In this document: piece after piece, positions 53,346-61,255 of the stretch
Layout of the letters: every line of letters begins with the position of its first letter
How positions within the stretch are numbered: position 1 is the first letter of the stretch
DNA from: Rhodospirillales bacterium 24-66-33
GTDB lineage: Bacteria > Pseudomonadota > Alphaproteobacteria > Reyranellales > Reyranellaceae
DNA length: 64,000 nt
NCBI GenBank assembly: GCA_002281855.1
Contig: NCHQ01000001.1
Coordinates: forward strand, 310,001 to 374,000
Direction: 5' to 3'
Translations under genes and position numbers: made by a program
The notes under the pieces: model-generated
Databases searched by the model: none
Seen by the model: the letters and a program-made list of their open reading frames with translations, nothing else
What the model was told of the DNA's origin: nothing

Positions 53346-53810
53346 ATGAGCGGTAAGAGAGCAGGGTTGCTGGGGCGCCGGCAGGCGCTGATCGGGTCCG
53401 TCGGGGCCGTGGGCACGATGCTGGCGGCGCCGGCGATCGCCCAGCAGCGGGTCAAGTCCGGAACCGTCAACATCGAGCAGGTCCAGGTGGCCTTCTTCGG
53501 CAGCGGAAACGTCGGCAGCGGCACTTTGCACTACGAAGGCCGCAGCTACCGGTTCTCGGTCGGCGGCCTGGGCGTCGGCGGGTTCGGCGTCTCCAAGATG
53601 GAAGCCTATGGCGACGTCTACAATCTGAAGGAGCTGCGCCAATTCCCCGGCGCCTACGGCCAGGCGCGCTATGGCGCGGCCTACGGCGACAAGGGCAAGG
53701 GCGAGATGTGGCTGGAAAACACCAACGGCGTGATGATCGACCTGAAGACGCGCCGCCAGGGCCTGGCCGTGTCGCTCGGCGCCGATGCCGTCATCATCGA
53801 CTTCAAGTGA
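53346..53810 (+). CDS. Exported beta-rich protein, DUF1134/EipA-like
   Basis: A 154-residue protein with paired arginines before its signal (GRRQALIGSVGAVGTMLAAP, cleavage near AIAQQ). The mature part VQVAFFGSGNVGSGTLHYEG, FSVGGLGVGGFGVSKMEAYG and MIDLKTRRQGLAVSLGADAV recalls the glycine-rich DUF1134/EipA envelope proteins. That match is from memory of the pattern and is tentative. The ATG at 53346 is chosen because GGGGGAG precedes it. It runs into the next exported protein gene after eight bases. Confidence 0.65.
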   Translation: MSGKRAGLLGRRQALIGSVGAVGTMLAAPAIAQQRVKSGTVNIEQVQVAFFGSGNVGSGTLHYEGRSYRFSVGGLGVGGFGVSKMEAYGDVYNLKELRQFPGAYGQARYGAAYGDKGKGEMWLENTNGVMIDLKTRRQGLAVSLGADAVIIDFK

Positions 53811-53818
53811 GGCGGCCC

Positions 53819-54346
53819 ATGACGATCTTCAGCCGCGCCCTGGCCGGCGCCCTCGTTCTCCTGGCCGCTGCTCCGGCCGTGGCGCAGGACGAGACCCAGA
53901 CATTCAACGCTTTCGCCGTGGTGCTCGCCAACGGCACGGTCGTGCGGGCCGCGGAGAAGCAGCTCGTCGTGGCGGGCAACCTGGCGGGTCCCATGTTCAT
54001 CGAGACCGATGAAGGGCCGCAGCAGGCCGGCCGCGTCGGCTGCGCCCTGTCGTCGAAGATCGACCAGGCCAGCCGCAAGACCAGCGCGGCGGGCGCCTGT
54101 ACCTTCACGGCGTACGACGGCGCTACCGCCTGGGGCGAGTGGGAATGCGCCGGCTATGAGCTCGTCGGCTGTCGCGGCACGTTCAGGCTGACGGGCGGCA
54201 CGGGCCGCTTCGAGGGCGCGAGCGGCGAGAGCACGCTCATCTGGCGCCCGACGGCCTATGAGCTGAGGAAGCAGCTCGACGGCATGGCGCTCGACAATGC
54301 CAGCGGCATCGTCCTGTGGCGCGACTTCAAGCTGAAGGGCAAGTAG
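53819..54346 (+). CDS. Exported protein of unknown function
   Basis: A 175-residue protein with a clear Sec signal, MTIFSRALAGALVLLAAAPA, ending at VAQ. The mature part has three or more cysteines in GCALSSK, GACTFTAYDG and ECAGYELVGCRGTF, so disulfides in the periplasm are likely, and a glycine-rich turn FRLTGGTGRFEGASGES seen in allene-oxide-cyclase-barrel-like secreted proteins. No confident family. Likely co-transcribed with the preceding exported protein. Confidence 0.65.
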   Translation: MTIFSRALAGALVLLAAAPAVAQDETQTFNAFAVVLANGTVVRAAEKQLVVAGNLAGPMFIETDEGPQQAGRVGCALSSKIDQASRKTSAAGACTFTAYDGATAWGEWECAGYELVGCRGTFRLTGGTGRFEGASGESTLIWRPTAYELRKQLDGMALDNASGIVLWRDFKLKGK

Positions 54347-54526
54347 TCCTCCTTCAGCCGGCCGGCGGGTAGGGGATGCGGGTGCGCTGCAGGAGCTCCT
54401 CCAGCGCCTTGATGCCCTGCTCGTCTCATGCTCCGCAGTAGGCCACGAATGGGGCGACCTTGCACCTGTCCGGCGGCGCGAGGTACTGTCGATCGCCGCC
54501 TTCCGGGGGGCCAAGGGGGAGAGCAA

Positions 54527-54844
54527 ATGACGACGCGATCGACGATGCAGTGGGTGTTCGTGATGGGCATCGCGGGTCTGGTCGCGGCCTGCGGCATGGC
54601 GAAGAGCACGCCCGGCCCCGACTCCCGGACGGAAACGAATGCGACCCAGGTCACCTGGACCGATGGCAAGCCCGCCATCGCGATCAGCTGCAAGGAACCC
54701 GGCGCCTGTCAGACCCGTGCGGTCGCGATGTGTGGCGCGACGGGCGGCGATTACACGACGCTGAAGATGGAAAACATGCCGACGCGCGGCGACATGTCGG
54801 AGATCCGAGGCGCCGCTTCGGTCGTCATTCGCTGCGGGGCCTAG
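54527..54844 (+). CDS. Small predicted lipoprotein
   Basis: A 105-residue protein with a lipobox, MGIAGLVAACGMAKSTPG, so it should be lipidated at Cys and anchored to an envelope membrane. The mature part has paired cysteines (SCKEPGACQTRAVAMCGATG) and ends ASVVIRCGA, which suggests a compact disulfide-bonded domain. GGGGGAGAGCAA precedes the ATG at 54527. The last 20 bases overlap the convergent hydrolase gene. No family recognised. Confidence 0.6.
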   Translation: MTTRSTMQWVFVMGIAGLVAACGMAKSTPGPDSRTETNATQVTWTDGKPAIAISCKEPGACQTRAVAMCGATGGDYTTLKMENMPTRGDMSEIRGAASVVIRCGA

Positions 54845-55844
54845 CGCTGGCCTGACCGCTGCGCTTCGAGCCCCAGAGGCTCGCCATCTCGGGCAGGGAT
54901 TTCGAGGCGTCGGCGCCCGACGGGAGTTGGGCTTCGTGATTGGCAATCCACGCCGCGACATCTTCCGTCACGGCCGGCCCCGCCTTGTCGCGCATCAGCA
55001 GGTGGTAGCCTTCCTTGTAGAAGGCGAGTTTGGAATCGGGTCGCGGCGGCATAATCTCGATCGCCGCCTTGACCGGTTCCTGCGGGACGATGCGATCGCC
55101 CAGCCCGTACATCATGAGATAGGGTTCCTTGACCCGGGCCGCGGACGCGCGGGCGTCGTCCATCAGGTCGACCAGCCCGTAGGCCATGTCGAGGCGGGGC
55201 TGGCGCAGCATCATCGGATCGTTGCGCAGCTTGTCGATGGTCTTGGGATTGTCGGTCGGCTTGTAGTCGATCGAGGTCGGGCCGGCGGGCATCCAGGGGA
55301 TGGTGTGGGCGAAGAACCACAGGCCGGCGCTGGCCACCGGCCCGAACGTGTCGCGCGAGCGCACGGCCGCGGCCGACAGGACCAGCCCGTCCGATTCGGT
55401 CCCGCGATCGGCGGCCACCAGCACCACCGCCCCGCCCATGCTCTCGCCGGCGAGGTAGAACGGCACGCCGGGATGACGGGCGCGCACCAGGGCTGCCACC
55501 GTCCTGGCATCGTCAACCAGGGTGTCCGTGCCGGGCCAGCGGCCGCGGGTCGGGCTGCCGCCGAAGCCGCGCTGATCATAGGCGTAAGTGGTGATCCCGG
55601 CGCCGGACCAGCTCCCCGCCGGTTCCTCCCAGGCCATGCGGTAGTCGCCGAACCCGTGCAGGGCCAGGATGACCGCCTTGGGGGCGCCGTTTGCCGCAGG
55701 CCAGACCGACAGCGGTAGCGCAGTCCCGTCCGCCGCGACATAACGGTCGTCGGTCAGCCGCGGCGCCTGCACCGGGCCGCCCGCCGGAACCACCGTCGGG
55801 GCGCAGGCTGAGAGCATGACCGCAGCGGCGGAGACCGCTATCAT
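54825..55844 (-). CDS. Lipoprotein alpha/beta hydrolase (lysophospholipase-like)
   Basis: A 339-residue hydrolase from an ATG at 55844 that gives a lipobox (VSAAAVMLSACAPT); longer starts at 55892 and 55964 are open. ILALHGFGDYRMAWEEPAGS, YAYDQRGFGGSPTRG and FYLAGESMGGAVVLVAADRG (nucleophile G-E-S-M-G) are typical of monoglyceride lipase / Hydrolase_4 proteins; LMMYGLGDRIVPQEP and EGYHLLMRD hold the Asp and His. Unusually for this group it appears lipid-anchored. Divergent from the CHCC zinc-finger gene. Confidence 0.85.
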   Translation of the reverse strand: MIAVSAAAVMLSACAPTVVPAGGPVQAPRLTDDRYVAADGTALPLSVWPAANGAPKAVILALHGFGDYRMAWEEPAGSWSGAGITTYAYDQRGFGGSPTRGRWPGTDTLVDDARTVAALVRARHPGVPFYLAGESMGGAVVLVAADRGTESDGLVLSAAAVRSRDTFGPVASAGLWFFAHTIPWMPAGPTSIDYKPTDNPKTIDKLRNDPMMLRQPRLDMAYGLVDLMDDARASAARVKEPYLMMYGLGDRIVPQEPVKAAIEIMPPRPDSKLAFYKEGYHLLMRDKAGPAVTEDVAAWIANHEAQLPSGADASKSLPEMASLWGSKRSGQASARPRSE

Positions 55845-55869
55845 TCGCCGGCGTAACAGGAGTGGGATC

Positions 55870-56052
55870 GTGACGGAGCCGTTTGAAATCATCACTGTCG
55901 ATACTGACCGCGTCGCCTGCGATGGCGGTGGCGGCGCGTTGGGCCATCCCAAAGTGTACCTCAACCTGGGCCCGGAAGGACACGTCGAGTGTCCCTATTG
56001 CAGCAGGCTCTACAAGCTGCGCGAAGGCGCAACTCTCGCCCACGCTCACTGA
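55870..56052 (+). CDS. CHCC zinc-finger domain protein (NDUFS6-like)
   Basis: A 60-residue protein from a GTG at 55870 with AACAGGAGTGGG upstream. The C-x-H-x-C-x-x-C pattern is complete: VACDGGGGALGHPKVYLNL followed by GHVECPYCSRLYKL. Alphaproteobacterial proteins of this family are homologues of the mitochondrial complex I subunit NDUFS6. A role in complex I or Fe-S assembly is an inference from the family. It is the first gene before the MaoC- and PhyH-like genes. Confidence 0.9.
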   Translation: MTEPFEIITVDTDRVACDGGGGALGHPKVYLNLGPEGHVECPYCSRLYKLREGATLAHAH

Positions 56053-56064
56053 GGGAACGACCCC

Positions 56065-56523
56065 ATGAAGCAGCTCGGGGAAGGCTGGAACTGGCGCGAC
56101 CTGAAGGTCGGCGACAAGTTCGTCACCTATGGCCGAACGATCTTCGAGGCCGATCTCCTGAATTTCGTGACCCTTTGCGGCTTTTCCGAGGAGCTGTTCA
56201 CGAACCGGGAATACATCCGCGAGCATGCGCCCATGCGCGGCGGCCATCCCGTGCCGGGCGCCCTGGTCTATTCCATGGCCGAAGGCCTGGTGATCCCGAC
56301 GACCCTTCAGGGAACCGGCCTCGCCTTCCTGTCGATGGGCTTCGACATCAAGGGCCCGACCTATGTGAACGACACGATCCACGTCGAGATCGAGATCACC
56401 GAGATCAAGCCGACCTCCAAGGATCCGATGCGCGCGCTGGTGCGGACCACCAACCTGGTCAAGAACCAGAAGGGCGAGACGGTCCTGATCTACACGCCGC
56501 TGCGCATGCTGCAGGGAAGCTGA
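56065..56523 (+). CDS. MaoC-like hotdog dehydratase
   Basis: A 152-residue (R)-enoyl-CoA-hydratase-like protein. WNWRDLKVGDKFVTYGRTIF, EADLLNFVTLCGFSEELFTN and the substrate loop GHPVPGALVYSMAEGL hold the hotdog helix. The usual catalytic D-x-H pair is altered here (LLNFVTLCGF with Asp only before the helix), so activity is uncertain. Thirteen bases behind the zinc-finger gene and seven before the PhyH gene, probably one transcript. Confidence 0.87.
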   Translation: MKQLGEGWNWRDLKVGDKFVTYGRTIFEADLLNFVTLCGFSEELFTNREYIREHAPMRGGHPVPGALVYSMAEGLVIPTTLQGTGLAFLSMGFDIKGPTYVNDTIHVEIEITEIKPTSKDPMRALVRTTNLVKNQKGETVLIYTPLRMLQGS

Positions 56524-56529
56524 CGACCG

Positions 56530-57339
56530 ATGCCGATGCCGACCGATGCCGAGATCGCCCGCTACCGCGAGGATGGCGCGGTCTGCCTGCGCAACGCCAT
56601 TCCGATGGAGTGGATCGAGCGCATGCGGGCGGCGGTGGACGACGACATGAAGAGTCCGGGGCCGATGGTGCGGATCAACACGCCGCAGGGCGCGCCCGGC
56701 CTCTTCTTCGTCGACTTCCAGCTCTGGCAGCGTCATCCCGCGGCCCGTGCCTTCGTCTACGAATCGCCCGCGCGCGAGATTGTGGCCCGGCTCATGGGCT
56801 CGAAGGAGGTCGTCTACTATCACGACCATCTGCTGGTGAAGGAGCCGGGCACGCAGGAGCGCACGCCCTGGCATCACGACCAACCCTACTATCCGATCGA
56901 CGGTGAGCAGGTGATCTCGCTATGGACGCCGCTCGATCCGGTCGACCGCGAGACCTGCGTCGAATACGTGAAGGGCTCGCACCGCTGGGGCCGCTGGTTC
57001 CAGCCCAAGTTCTTCAAGCTGGGCGGTGTCGACCTGCAGGTCCAGGACAGCCGCTTCGAGCCGCTGCCGGATCTCGATGCCGAGCGCGGCAGCCACGAGT
57101 TCCTCGCCTGGGACATGGAGCCGGGCGACGTCATTGCCTTCCATGCGCTCACGCTGCACGGCGCCTCAGGCAACCGTTCGAGCGCCCGTCGCCGTCGTGC
57201 CTGGGCGACGCGCTGGTGCGGCGACGATGCCCGCTACGGCGCCCGCGCCGGACAGATCTCGCCGCCCATCGAGGGCCATGGGCTGAAGCCCGGCGACCGG
57301 CTCGAATGCGAGACCTTTCCGAAGGTGTGGCCGGCCTGA
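56530..57339 (+). CDS. Phytanoyl-CoA dioxygenase (PhyH)-family oxygenase
   Basis: A 269-residue Fe(II)/2-oxoglutarate oxygenase. His115-x-Asp117 in PWHHDQPYYP is the proximal pair, His210 (or 205) in FHALTLHGASGN the distal ligand, and an Arg-rich stretch follows (SSARRRRAWATR) that would hold 2-oxoglutarate. YHDHLLVKEPGTQERTPWHH is a strong PhyH block. It runs from the MaoC-like gene with little gap, so it may hydroxylate a CoA-linked or related substrate. The function of bacterial PhyH proteins is very varied. Confidence 0.9.
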   Translation: MPMPTDAEIARYREDGAVCLRNAIPMEWIERMRAAVDDDMKSPGPMVRINTPQGAPGLFFVDFQLWQRHPAARAFVYESPAREIVARLMGSKEVVYYHDHLLVKEPGTQERTPWHHDQPYYPIDGEQVISLWTPLDPVDRETCVEYVKGSHRWGRWFQPKFFKLGGVDLQVQDSRFEPLPDLDAERGSHEFLAWDMEPGDVIAFHALTLHGASGNRSSARRRRAWATRWCGDDARYGARAGQISPPIEGHGLKPGDRLECETFPKVWPA

Positions 57340-57357
57340 TCGCGCGCAGCCGCGCTT

Positions 57358-57735
57358 CTAGGAGTCCGCGTCGAACCCATCCAGCCATTCGCGGGCATGG
57401 TGCAGCTCGCGGAAGATCTTCACCGGGCGGTCACCCTGGGCCAGCACCTCGAACAGGCGGGCCTGCTGGTAGGCATGGTCCGTGACCGCGACGATGGCGA
57501 GGGGCCCGAGCTTGCCGACCTGGAGATAGGCGCGGATGCGCGCCCCGAGCGCCATCATGTCGGCGTCGTTCAGCATCACCGTGGCGTGCGTCATGTCGAA
57601 GATCTTGCGGTAGGGCATCACGTCGGCGATGGCGACGCCATCGAGATACTGTTCGATGTCCCTCAGCCGCAGCTCGTCCCGCGCGACGGCGATCACGAGT
57701 CGGTGCGGCTTGGAGATCGTCCACTGGACCGGCAT
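57358..57735 (-). CDS. Small SpoIIAA/STAS-like protein
   Basis: A 125-residue protein. MPVQWTISKPHRLVIAVARD, IEQYLDGVAIADVMPYRKIF, DMTHATVMLNDADMMALGAR, LGPLAIVAVTDHAYQQARLF and IFRELHHAREWL follow an alternating beta/alpha order like the SpoIIAA-like STAS-fold proteins of unknown function. The assignment is from pattern only. The start ATG at 57735 sits 49 bases from the end of the neighbouring quinone-reductase gene, on the same strand. Confidence 0.7.
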   Translation of the reverse strand: MPVQWTISKPHRLVIAVARDELRLRDIEQYLDGVAIADVMPYRKIFDMTHATVMLNDADMMALGARIRAYLQVGKLGPLAIVAVTDHAYQQARLFEVLAQGDRPVKIFRELHHAREWLDGFDADS

Positions 57736-57784
57736 GGTAACGAACTATGCCGGATCGACTGCAGGACCGACAAGCGCCGGCGTG

Positions 57785-58807
57785 TTACGGAACCAGGACG
57801 GCCTTGCCGACGACGGTGCGCTCCTCGATCAGGCGAAAAGCCTTCACCCAATCTGCAAGGTCGTAGGTCGCGGCCACGGTCGCCTTGAGCTTGCCCTCGG
57901 TGAACCAGTGCGTCAGTTCCTTCTGCGCATCCGCCACGAGTGCACGGCGCCGGGCGAGGGCCTCGGCCTCCTTGGGCGACGGCACGCCCTTGCCGCCCCA
58001 GCCGTTCCAGTAGCCGTAGTAGAAGCCGATCACCGTCACGTTCTTGACCAGCAGGATGTTGGCCGGGATCTGCGGGACGGTGCCGCTGGCGAAGCCCATC
58101 GGAATGATCCGCCCCTCGGGCGCCACGCATCGCAGCGACGCATCGAAGGCCGATCCGCCCACCGGGTCGTAGATCACATCGGCGCCGCGGCCGCCGGTGA
58201 TTTCCAGCACCTTGGTCCGCAGGTCCTCTGAGCGATAGTCGATCAGGTGATCGGCGCCGGCCTCGCCGGCTGCCTTCAGCTTGTCGGCCCCGCCGGCGCT
58301 GGCGATCACGATCGCTCCCATCGCCTTGCCGACCTCGATGGCGGTGAGGCCCGAGCCGCCGCCCGCGCCGTGCACCAGCAGCACTTCGCCGGGCTGCAGG
58401 TTGGCCTTCCACTTCAGGGCGCCGTAGGCGGTCGGGTAGAGCGTCGGAAAATTGGTCGCCTCGGCATAGGGCATGATCTCGGGAATCGGCACCAGGTTCG
58501 CCGCCGCAGCCGTGGCGTACTCGGCGAATGCGCCCTGGCTGACGCCTGTCGCGATCCGATCACCCACGGACACGTTGGTCACGCCTTCGCCCAATGCCAC
58601 GACATGGCCGGCTAGTTCGTTGCCCGGGACGTAGGGCAGGGCAGGCTTGTTCTGGTGCTTGCCCTGAACCCCGAGCATCGCGGCGAAACTCACGCCGGCG
58701 GCGCGGACCTTGACCAGCACTTCGCCGGCTTTCGGCACGGGCTGCGGAATGTCCTCGACCTTCAGATTGTCGATCGGACCATAGGCATGACAAACCAGCG
58801 CCCGCAT
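57785..58807 (-). CDS. NADPH:quinone-oxidoreductase-type MDR enzyme
   Basis: A 340-residue zinc-free medium-chain reductase. VKVRAAGVSFAAMLGVQGKH, YVPGNELAGHVVALGEGV, the nucleotide loop VHGAGGGSGLTAIEVGKAMG, HLIDYRSEDLRTKVLEIT and GADVIYDPVGGSAFDASLR are typical QOR/CurA-like. It would reduce quinones or enals with NADPH in the cytoplasm. The enoyl-CoA hydratase gene lies 30 bases upstream on the same strand, so they are likely one operon, possibly fatty-acid or terpenoid catabolism. Confidence 0.92.
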   Translation of the reverse strand: MRALVCHAYGPIDNLKVEDIPQPVPKAGEVLVKVRAAGVSFAAMLGVQGKHQNKPALPYVPGNELAGHVVALGEGVTNVSVGDRIATGVSQGAFAEYATAAAANLVPIPEIMPYAEATNFPTLYPTAYGALKWKANLQPGEVLLVHGAGGGSGLTAIEVGKAMGAIVIASAGGADKLKAAGEAGADHLIDYRSEDLRTKVLEITGGRGADVIYDPVGGSAFDASLRCVAPEGRIIPMGFASGTVPQIPANILLVKNVTVIGFYYGYWNGWGGKGVPSPKEAEALARRRALVADAQKELTHWFTEGKLKATVAATYDLADWVKAFRLIEERTVVGKAVLVP

Positions 58808-58837
58808 ATCCCTACCTCTCGGATTGTTTCTTGAACT

Positions 58838-59605
58838 CTATTTCTTGAATTGGCCGTGCCGGCCTTCGCCCTGGGCGAAACGCGCCGCGCCGCCCTGCGA
58901 TTCCTGCCGCCTTGCGTCGAGCGACAGTTCCATCTCGCGACGGATCGCCGAGGCTTCGTCGCGGTCGAAACTCTCGTAGGCCGACTGGCGGTCCGACGTC
59001 ATGGCGATCGGCGGGAAGCCTGCGATCTGGCGGGCCAGCGCCTCGGCTTCGGCCCGTGTCGTGCCGCGTGCCACCTTGCGCGTGGCGAGGCCGATCGCGA
59101 TCGCCTCGTCCGCGCCGACGGCGCGGCCGGTCAGCAGCATGTCCATGGCGCGGCCCTGACCCACGATGCGCGGCAGGCGCACGGTCGTGCCGTCGCTCAT
59201 CGGCACGCCCCAGCGGCGCGAGAACACGCCGAAGGTCGCCGTGTCGTCGACGATGCGGATGTCGCAGAACAGCGCGACCCCCAGCCCGCCGGCGCAGGCA
59301 TGGCCCTCGATGGCGCCGATCACCGGCTTGGACAGGGGCGCGCGCAGCGGCCCCTGGTCGCTGCCGGCCCAGGGAAAATAGTCGGTACCCGCGCCCAGCT
59401 CCTTGAGGTCGGCACCGGCACAGAAGGCGCCGCCCGCACCGGTCAGCACGGCGACGCGCGCCGCGGCATCGGCCTCGAAGGCGCGCAGCGCGTCGGCAAG
59501 CCCGTGCGCCGCTTCGTTGTCGAGCGCGTTCCGGGCCTGCGGCCGGTTGATGGTGATGGTGGTCACCGGCCCCTGGGCCTCGACCAGAATTTTCGACGTG
59601 CTCAT
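58838..59605 (-). CDS. Enoyl-CoA hydratase/isomerase-family protein
   Basis: A 255-residue crotonase. TITINRPQARNALDNEAAHG, VLTGAGGAFCAGADLKELGA (oxyanion loop), VIGAIEGHACAGGLGVALFC and FSRRWGVPMSDGTTVRLPRI match the family. The first catalytic Glu position of hydratases (usually A-L-G-G-G-x-E-L) is here CAGGLGVALFCD and the second is missing, so it may be an isomerase or have another reaction. Precedes the MDR gene on the same strand. Confidence 0.9.
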   Translation of the reverse strand: MSTSKILVEAQGPVTTITINRPQARNALDNEAAHGLADALRAFEADAAARVAVLTGAGGAFCAGADLKELGAGTDYFPWAGSDQGPLRAPLSKPVIGAIEGHACAGGLGVALFCDIRIVDDTATFGVFSRRWGVPMSDGTTVRLPRIVGQGRAMDMLLTGRAVGADEAIAIGLATRKVARGTTRAEAEALARQIAGFPPIAMTSDRQSAYESFDRDEASAIRREMELSLDARRQESQGGAARFAQGEGRHGQFKK

Positions 59606-59614
59606 GACTTCGTC

Positions 59615-59998
59615 TTAGCGAACCGTGAGGAGCTCGTCTTCAAGCTGGGCGTTGGAGCGGGCCGGTGTGCGGAAGTACCACCAGTTCTTCTGGGCGGTCC
59701 AATGTTCCTTGCGCGCCGTGCCGCCACCCCAGACGCAGCGCTTGAAGTCGCGCGTCGCGGCCATGAAGGCCCGGTCGGCCTCGTCGAGCTTCAGGGCGTG
59801 GTCGCCCATCTCCTCGCGGCTGAACATCGGCAGCGCCTCGAGGATGAGTTCTCGCACGTCGACGTCATTCAGCCAGTTGTCGAGATCGAACGTGTAGTCT
59901 TCCCGCTCGAGGCCGCGGGCGAAAGTCGCCCACTGGTCGATCAGTTCCTGCAGGTCGGCCACGTTGGGCGGGCCGGGCGGTGGTGACGGCGGGTTCAA
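59615..59998 (-). CDS. Small acidic protein, possible immunity partner
   Basis: A 127-residue protein with an acidic first half (ELIDQWATFARGLEREDYTF, DNWLNDVDVRELILEALPMF) and a Trp/Lys-rich second half (TARKEHWTAQKNWWYFRTPA). No signal or membrane segment. It overlaps the start of the nuclease-like gene's end by four bases (ATGA), so the two are co-translated. Size, charge and coupling resemble an immunity or antitoxin protein, but no sequence family is recognised. It ends 10 bases before the enoyl-CoA hydratase gene. Confidence 0.6.
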   Translation of the reverse strand: MNPPSPPPGPPNVADLQELIDQWATFARGLEREDYTFDLDNWLNDVDVRELILEALPMFSREEMGDHALKLDEADRAFMAATRDFKRCVWGGGTARKEHWTAQKNWWYFRTPARSNAQLEDELLTVR

Positions 59999-60456
59999 TC
60001 GTTCCCTCTTTCGGATTGTCGACGGTAGTAGCGCTCGCCGTCGTTGGGTTTGAAGAAGGTGCGTATGACGCCATTGGCATTGAAGGCGATGAAGGCACCG
60101 GTGTCACGGTCGAAACGCGTCACGACGCCATCGCGCCGCACCGTCTCGAGGATCGGTCCGCCGACCTTGGCGTCGCGCAGGAGCTGCGCCTGACGCAGAT
60201 AATCCTGTTTGGTGATGCGACCGAACTCGCTGCCATGCTTCTGGTAGTGATCGTCGAGGCGGCGCTGGTCGGCGAAGCCCACGCTCGCGCCCCAGCCCTG
60301 GCCCGCCTCGCGCGCCTCGGCGGAGATCGTGGCGCCGCGCGCGGCTTCGCGCTGGCCGCGCTCCGAAGTCTGGTTCCAGAAGAGGAAGATCGCGACCGCC
60401 GCCAGCGCCGCCGTCAGGAGACGGCGCCACGGCACGCCGCGGGAGCGGAGGTTCAT
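59995..60456 (-). CDS. Membrane-anchored protein with a BECR/EndoU-like nuclease domain
   Basis: A 153-residue protein with an N-terminal anchor or signal (LLTAALAAVAIFLFWNQ, about 13-29). A domain follows that I recognise by pattern from polymorphic-toxin C termini and phage proteins: DDHYQKHGSEFGRITKQDYL, then RRDGVVTRFDRDTGAFIAFN and GVIRTFFKPNDGERYYRRQ. The H-x-x-K-H-G-x-E-F-G / D-Y-L block with a terminal beta hairpin is typical of BECR (Barnase-EndoU-ColicinE5-RelE) RNases. Its ATG is three bases behind the copied puuD 3' end. Coupled to a small acidic gene. Confidence 0.65.
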   Translation of the reverse strand: MNLRSRGVPWRRLLTAALAAVAIFLFWNQTSERGQREAARGATISAEAREAGQGWGASVGFADQRRLDDHYQKHGSEFGRITKQDYLRQAQLLRDAKVGGPILETVRRDGVVTRFDRDTGAFIAFNANGVIRTFFKPNDGERYYRRQSERGND

Positions 60457-60458
60457 GC

Positions 60459-60493
60459 CCTATTGTGCGCCGGCTTTGAACCAGCGCGCAATC
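60459..60493. repeat. 35-bp copy of the puuD 3' end
   Basis: Matches 61256-61290 with two differences. Read on the minus strand it encodes IARWFKAGAQ and the TAG stop, like puuD's IARWFKGGAQ. One difference changes Gly to Ala; the other is a synonymous change in the Arg codon. Confidence 0.85.
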
Positions 60494-60702
60494 GCTTGCT
60501 GCTTGGAAGTACAACCCTCAGCCTCTATTCTACCACCGGCCAGAGGAACTTTGAATAGAACTGCAACTGAGAGACGTGGAATGGCGCTATCCGGAAGTGA
60601 CGTCAAGTTCGTGACCGACAACATCGCATCGCCACTTGTTCGGGTCATTGCCACAGCTCAGTTCGGCGAACCGATTGGTACCGGCGCTGGGGTTGTGACT
60701 AA

Positions 60703-61236
60703 GTGGATATTGCAGCAATGCCCAATCTTCGTCGGCTACAGATCTCGCTGGACAGTAAGGCAGTCCTTTCGCCGCTGCTGGACCTGGATAATCTAGAAAG
60801 CTTGTCGGTTTTGACGACCCCTTTTCCAGACTTCTTCACCAAAACTAAGTCCGAGAATATTACGGGTTTGCAACTCAACGTGTCGGGACTGGCATCTCTG
60901 GATGCGATTAGTCGATTTCAAGGGTTGAAATCGCTAACGCTGTCGGAATTCAGCGCTGAGAAGCCTGGAGATTTGAGCAGCTTGGAGCATTTGGCCCAGT
61001 TGAGTTTTCGTCGCTGTCAATTTCAATCGCTCGACGGAATTCAAAGACTGTCGTCACTTCAAGAGTTGACGTTGCAAGAGGTGCAAGTGTCAGACCCAAG
61101 TGCGTTAGCGGAGTGTGCGAAACTTAGAGTGCTGACCGTCAGCCAAAATCAGAAAGACCTAATTAAATATGCACAAGCGCTTAAAGGAGTGCGGCTCCGC
61201 GTCGTAGGAAGCGGCTTGCGAAGGGTTTTGGGATAG
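60703..61236 (+). CDS. Leucine-rich-repeat-like protein, probably truncated at the 5' end
   Basis: A 177-residue frame with regularly spaced leucines: MPNLRRLQISLDS, LDNLESLSVL, ITGLQLNVSGLASL, FQGLKSLTLSEFSA, LEHLAQLSFRRCQFQSL, LSSLQELTLQEV and CAKLRVLTVSQNQ. These form six or seven LRR units of about 22 residues. The frame opens right after a stop at a GTG (60703), and the preceding frame from an ATG at 60581 (MALSGSDVKFVTDNIASPLV) may be its displaced N terminus, one base out of register. Base use is unlike the host. LRR domains mediate protein contacts. Confidence 0.55.
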   Translation: MDIAAMPNLRRLQISLDSKAVLSPLLDLDNLESLSVLTTPFPDFFTKTKSENITGLQLNVSGLASLDAISRFQGLKSLTLSEFSAEKPGDLSSLEHLAQLSFRRCQFQSLDGIQRLSSLQELTLQEVQVSDPSALAECAKLRVLTVSQNQKDLIKYAQALKGVRLRVVGSGLRRVLG

Positions 61237-61255
61237 AGAGGAGACGCAAACTACG

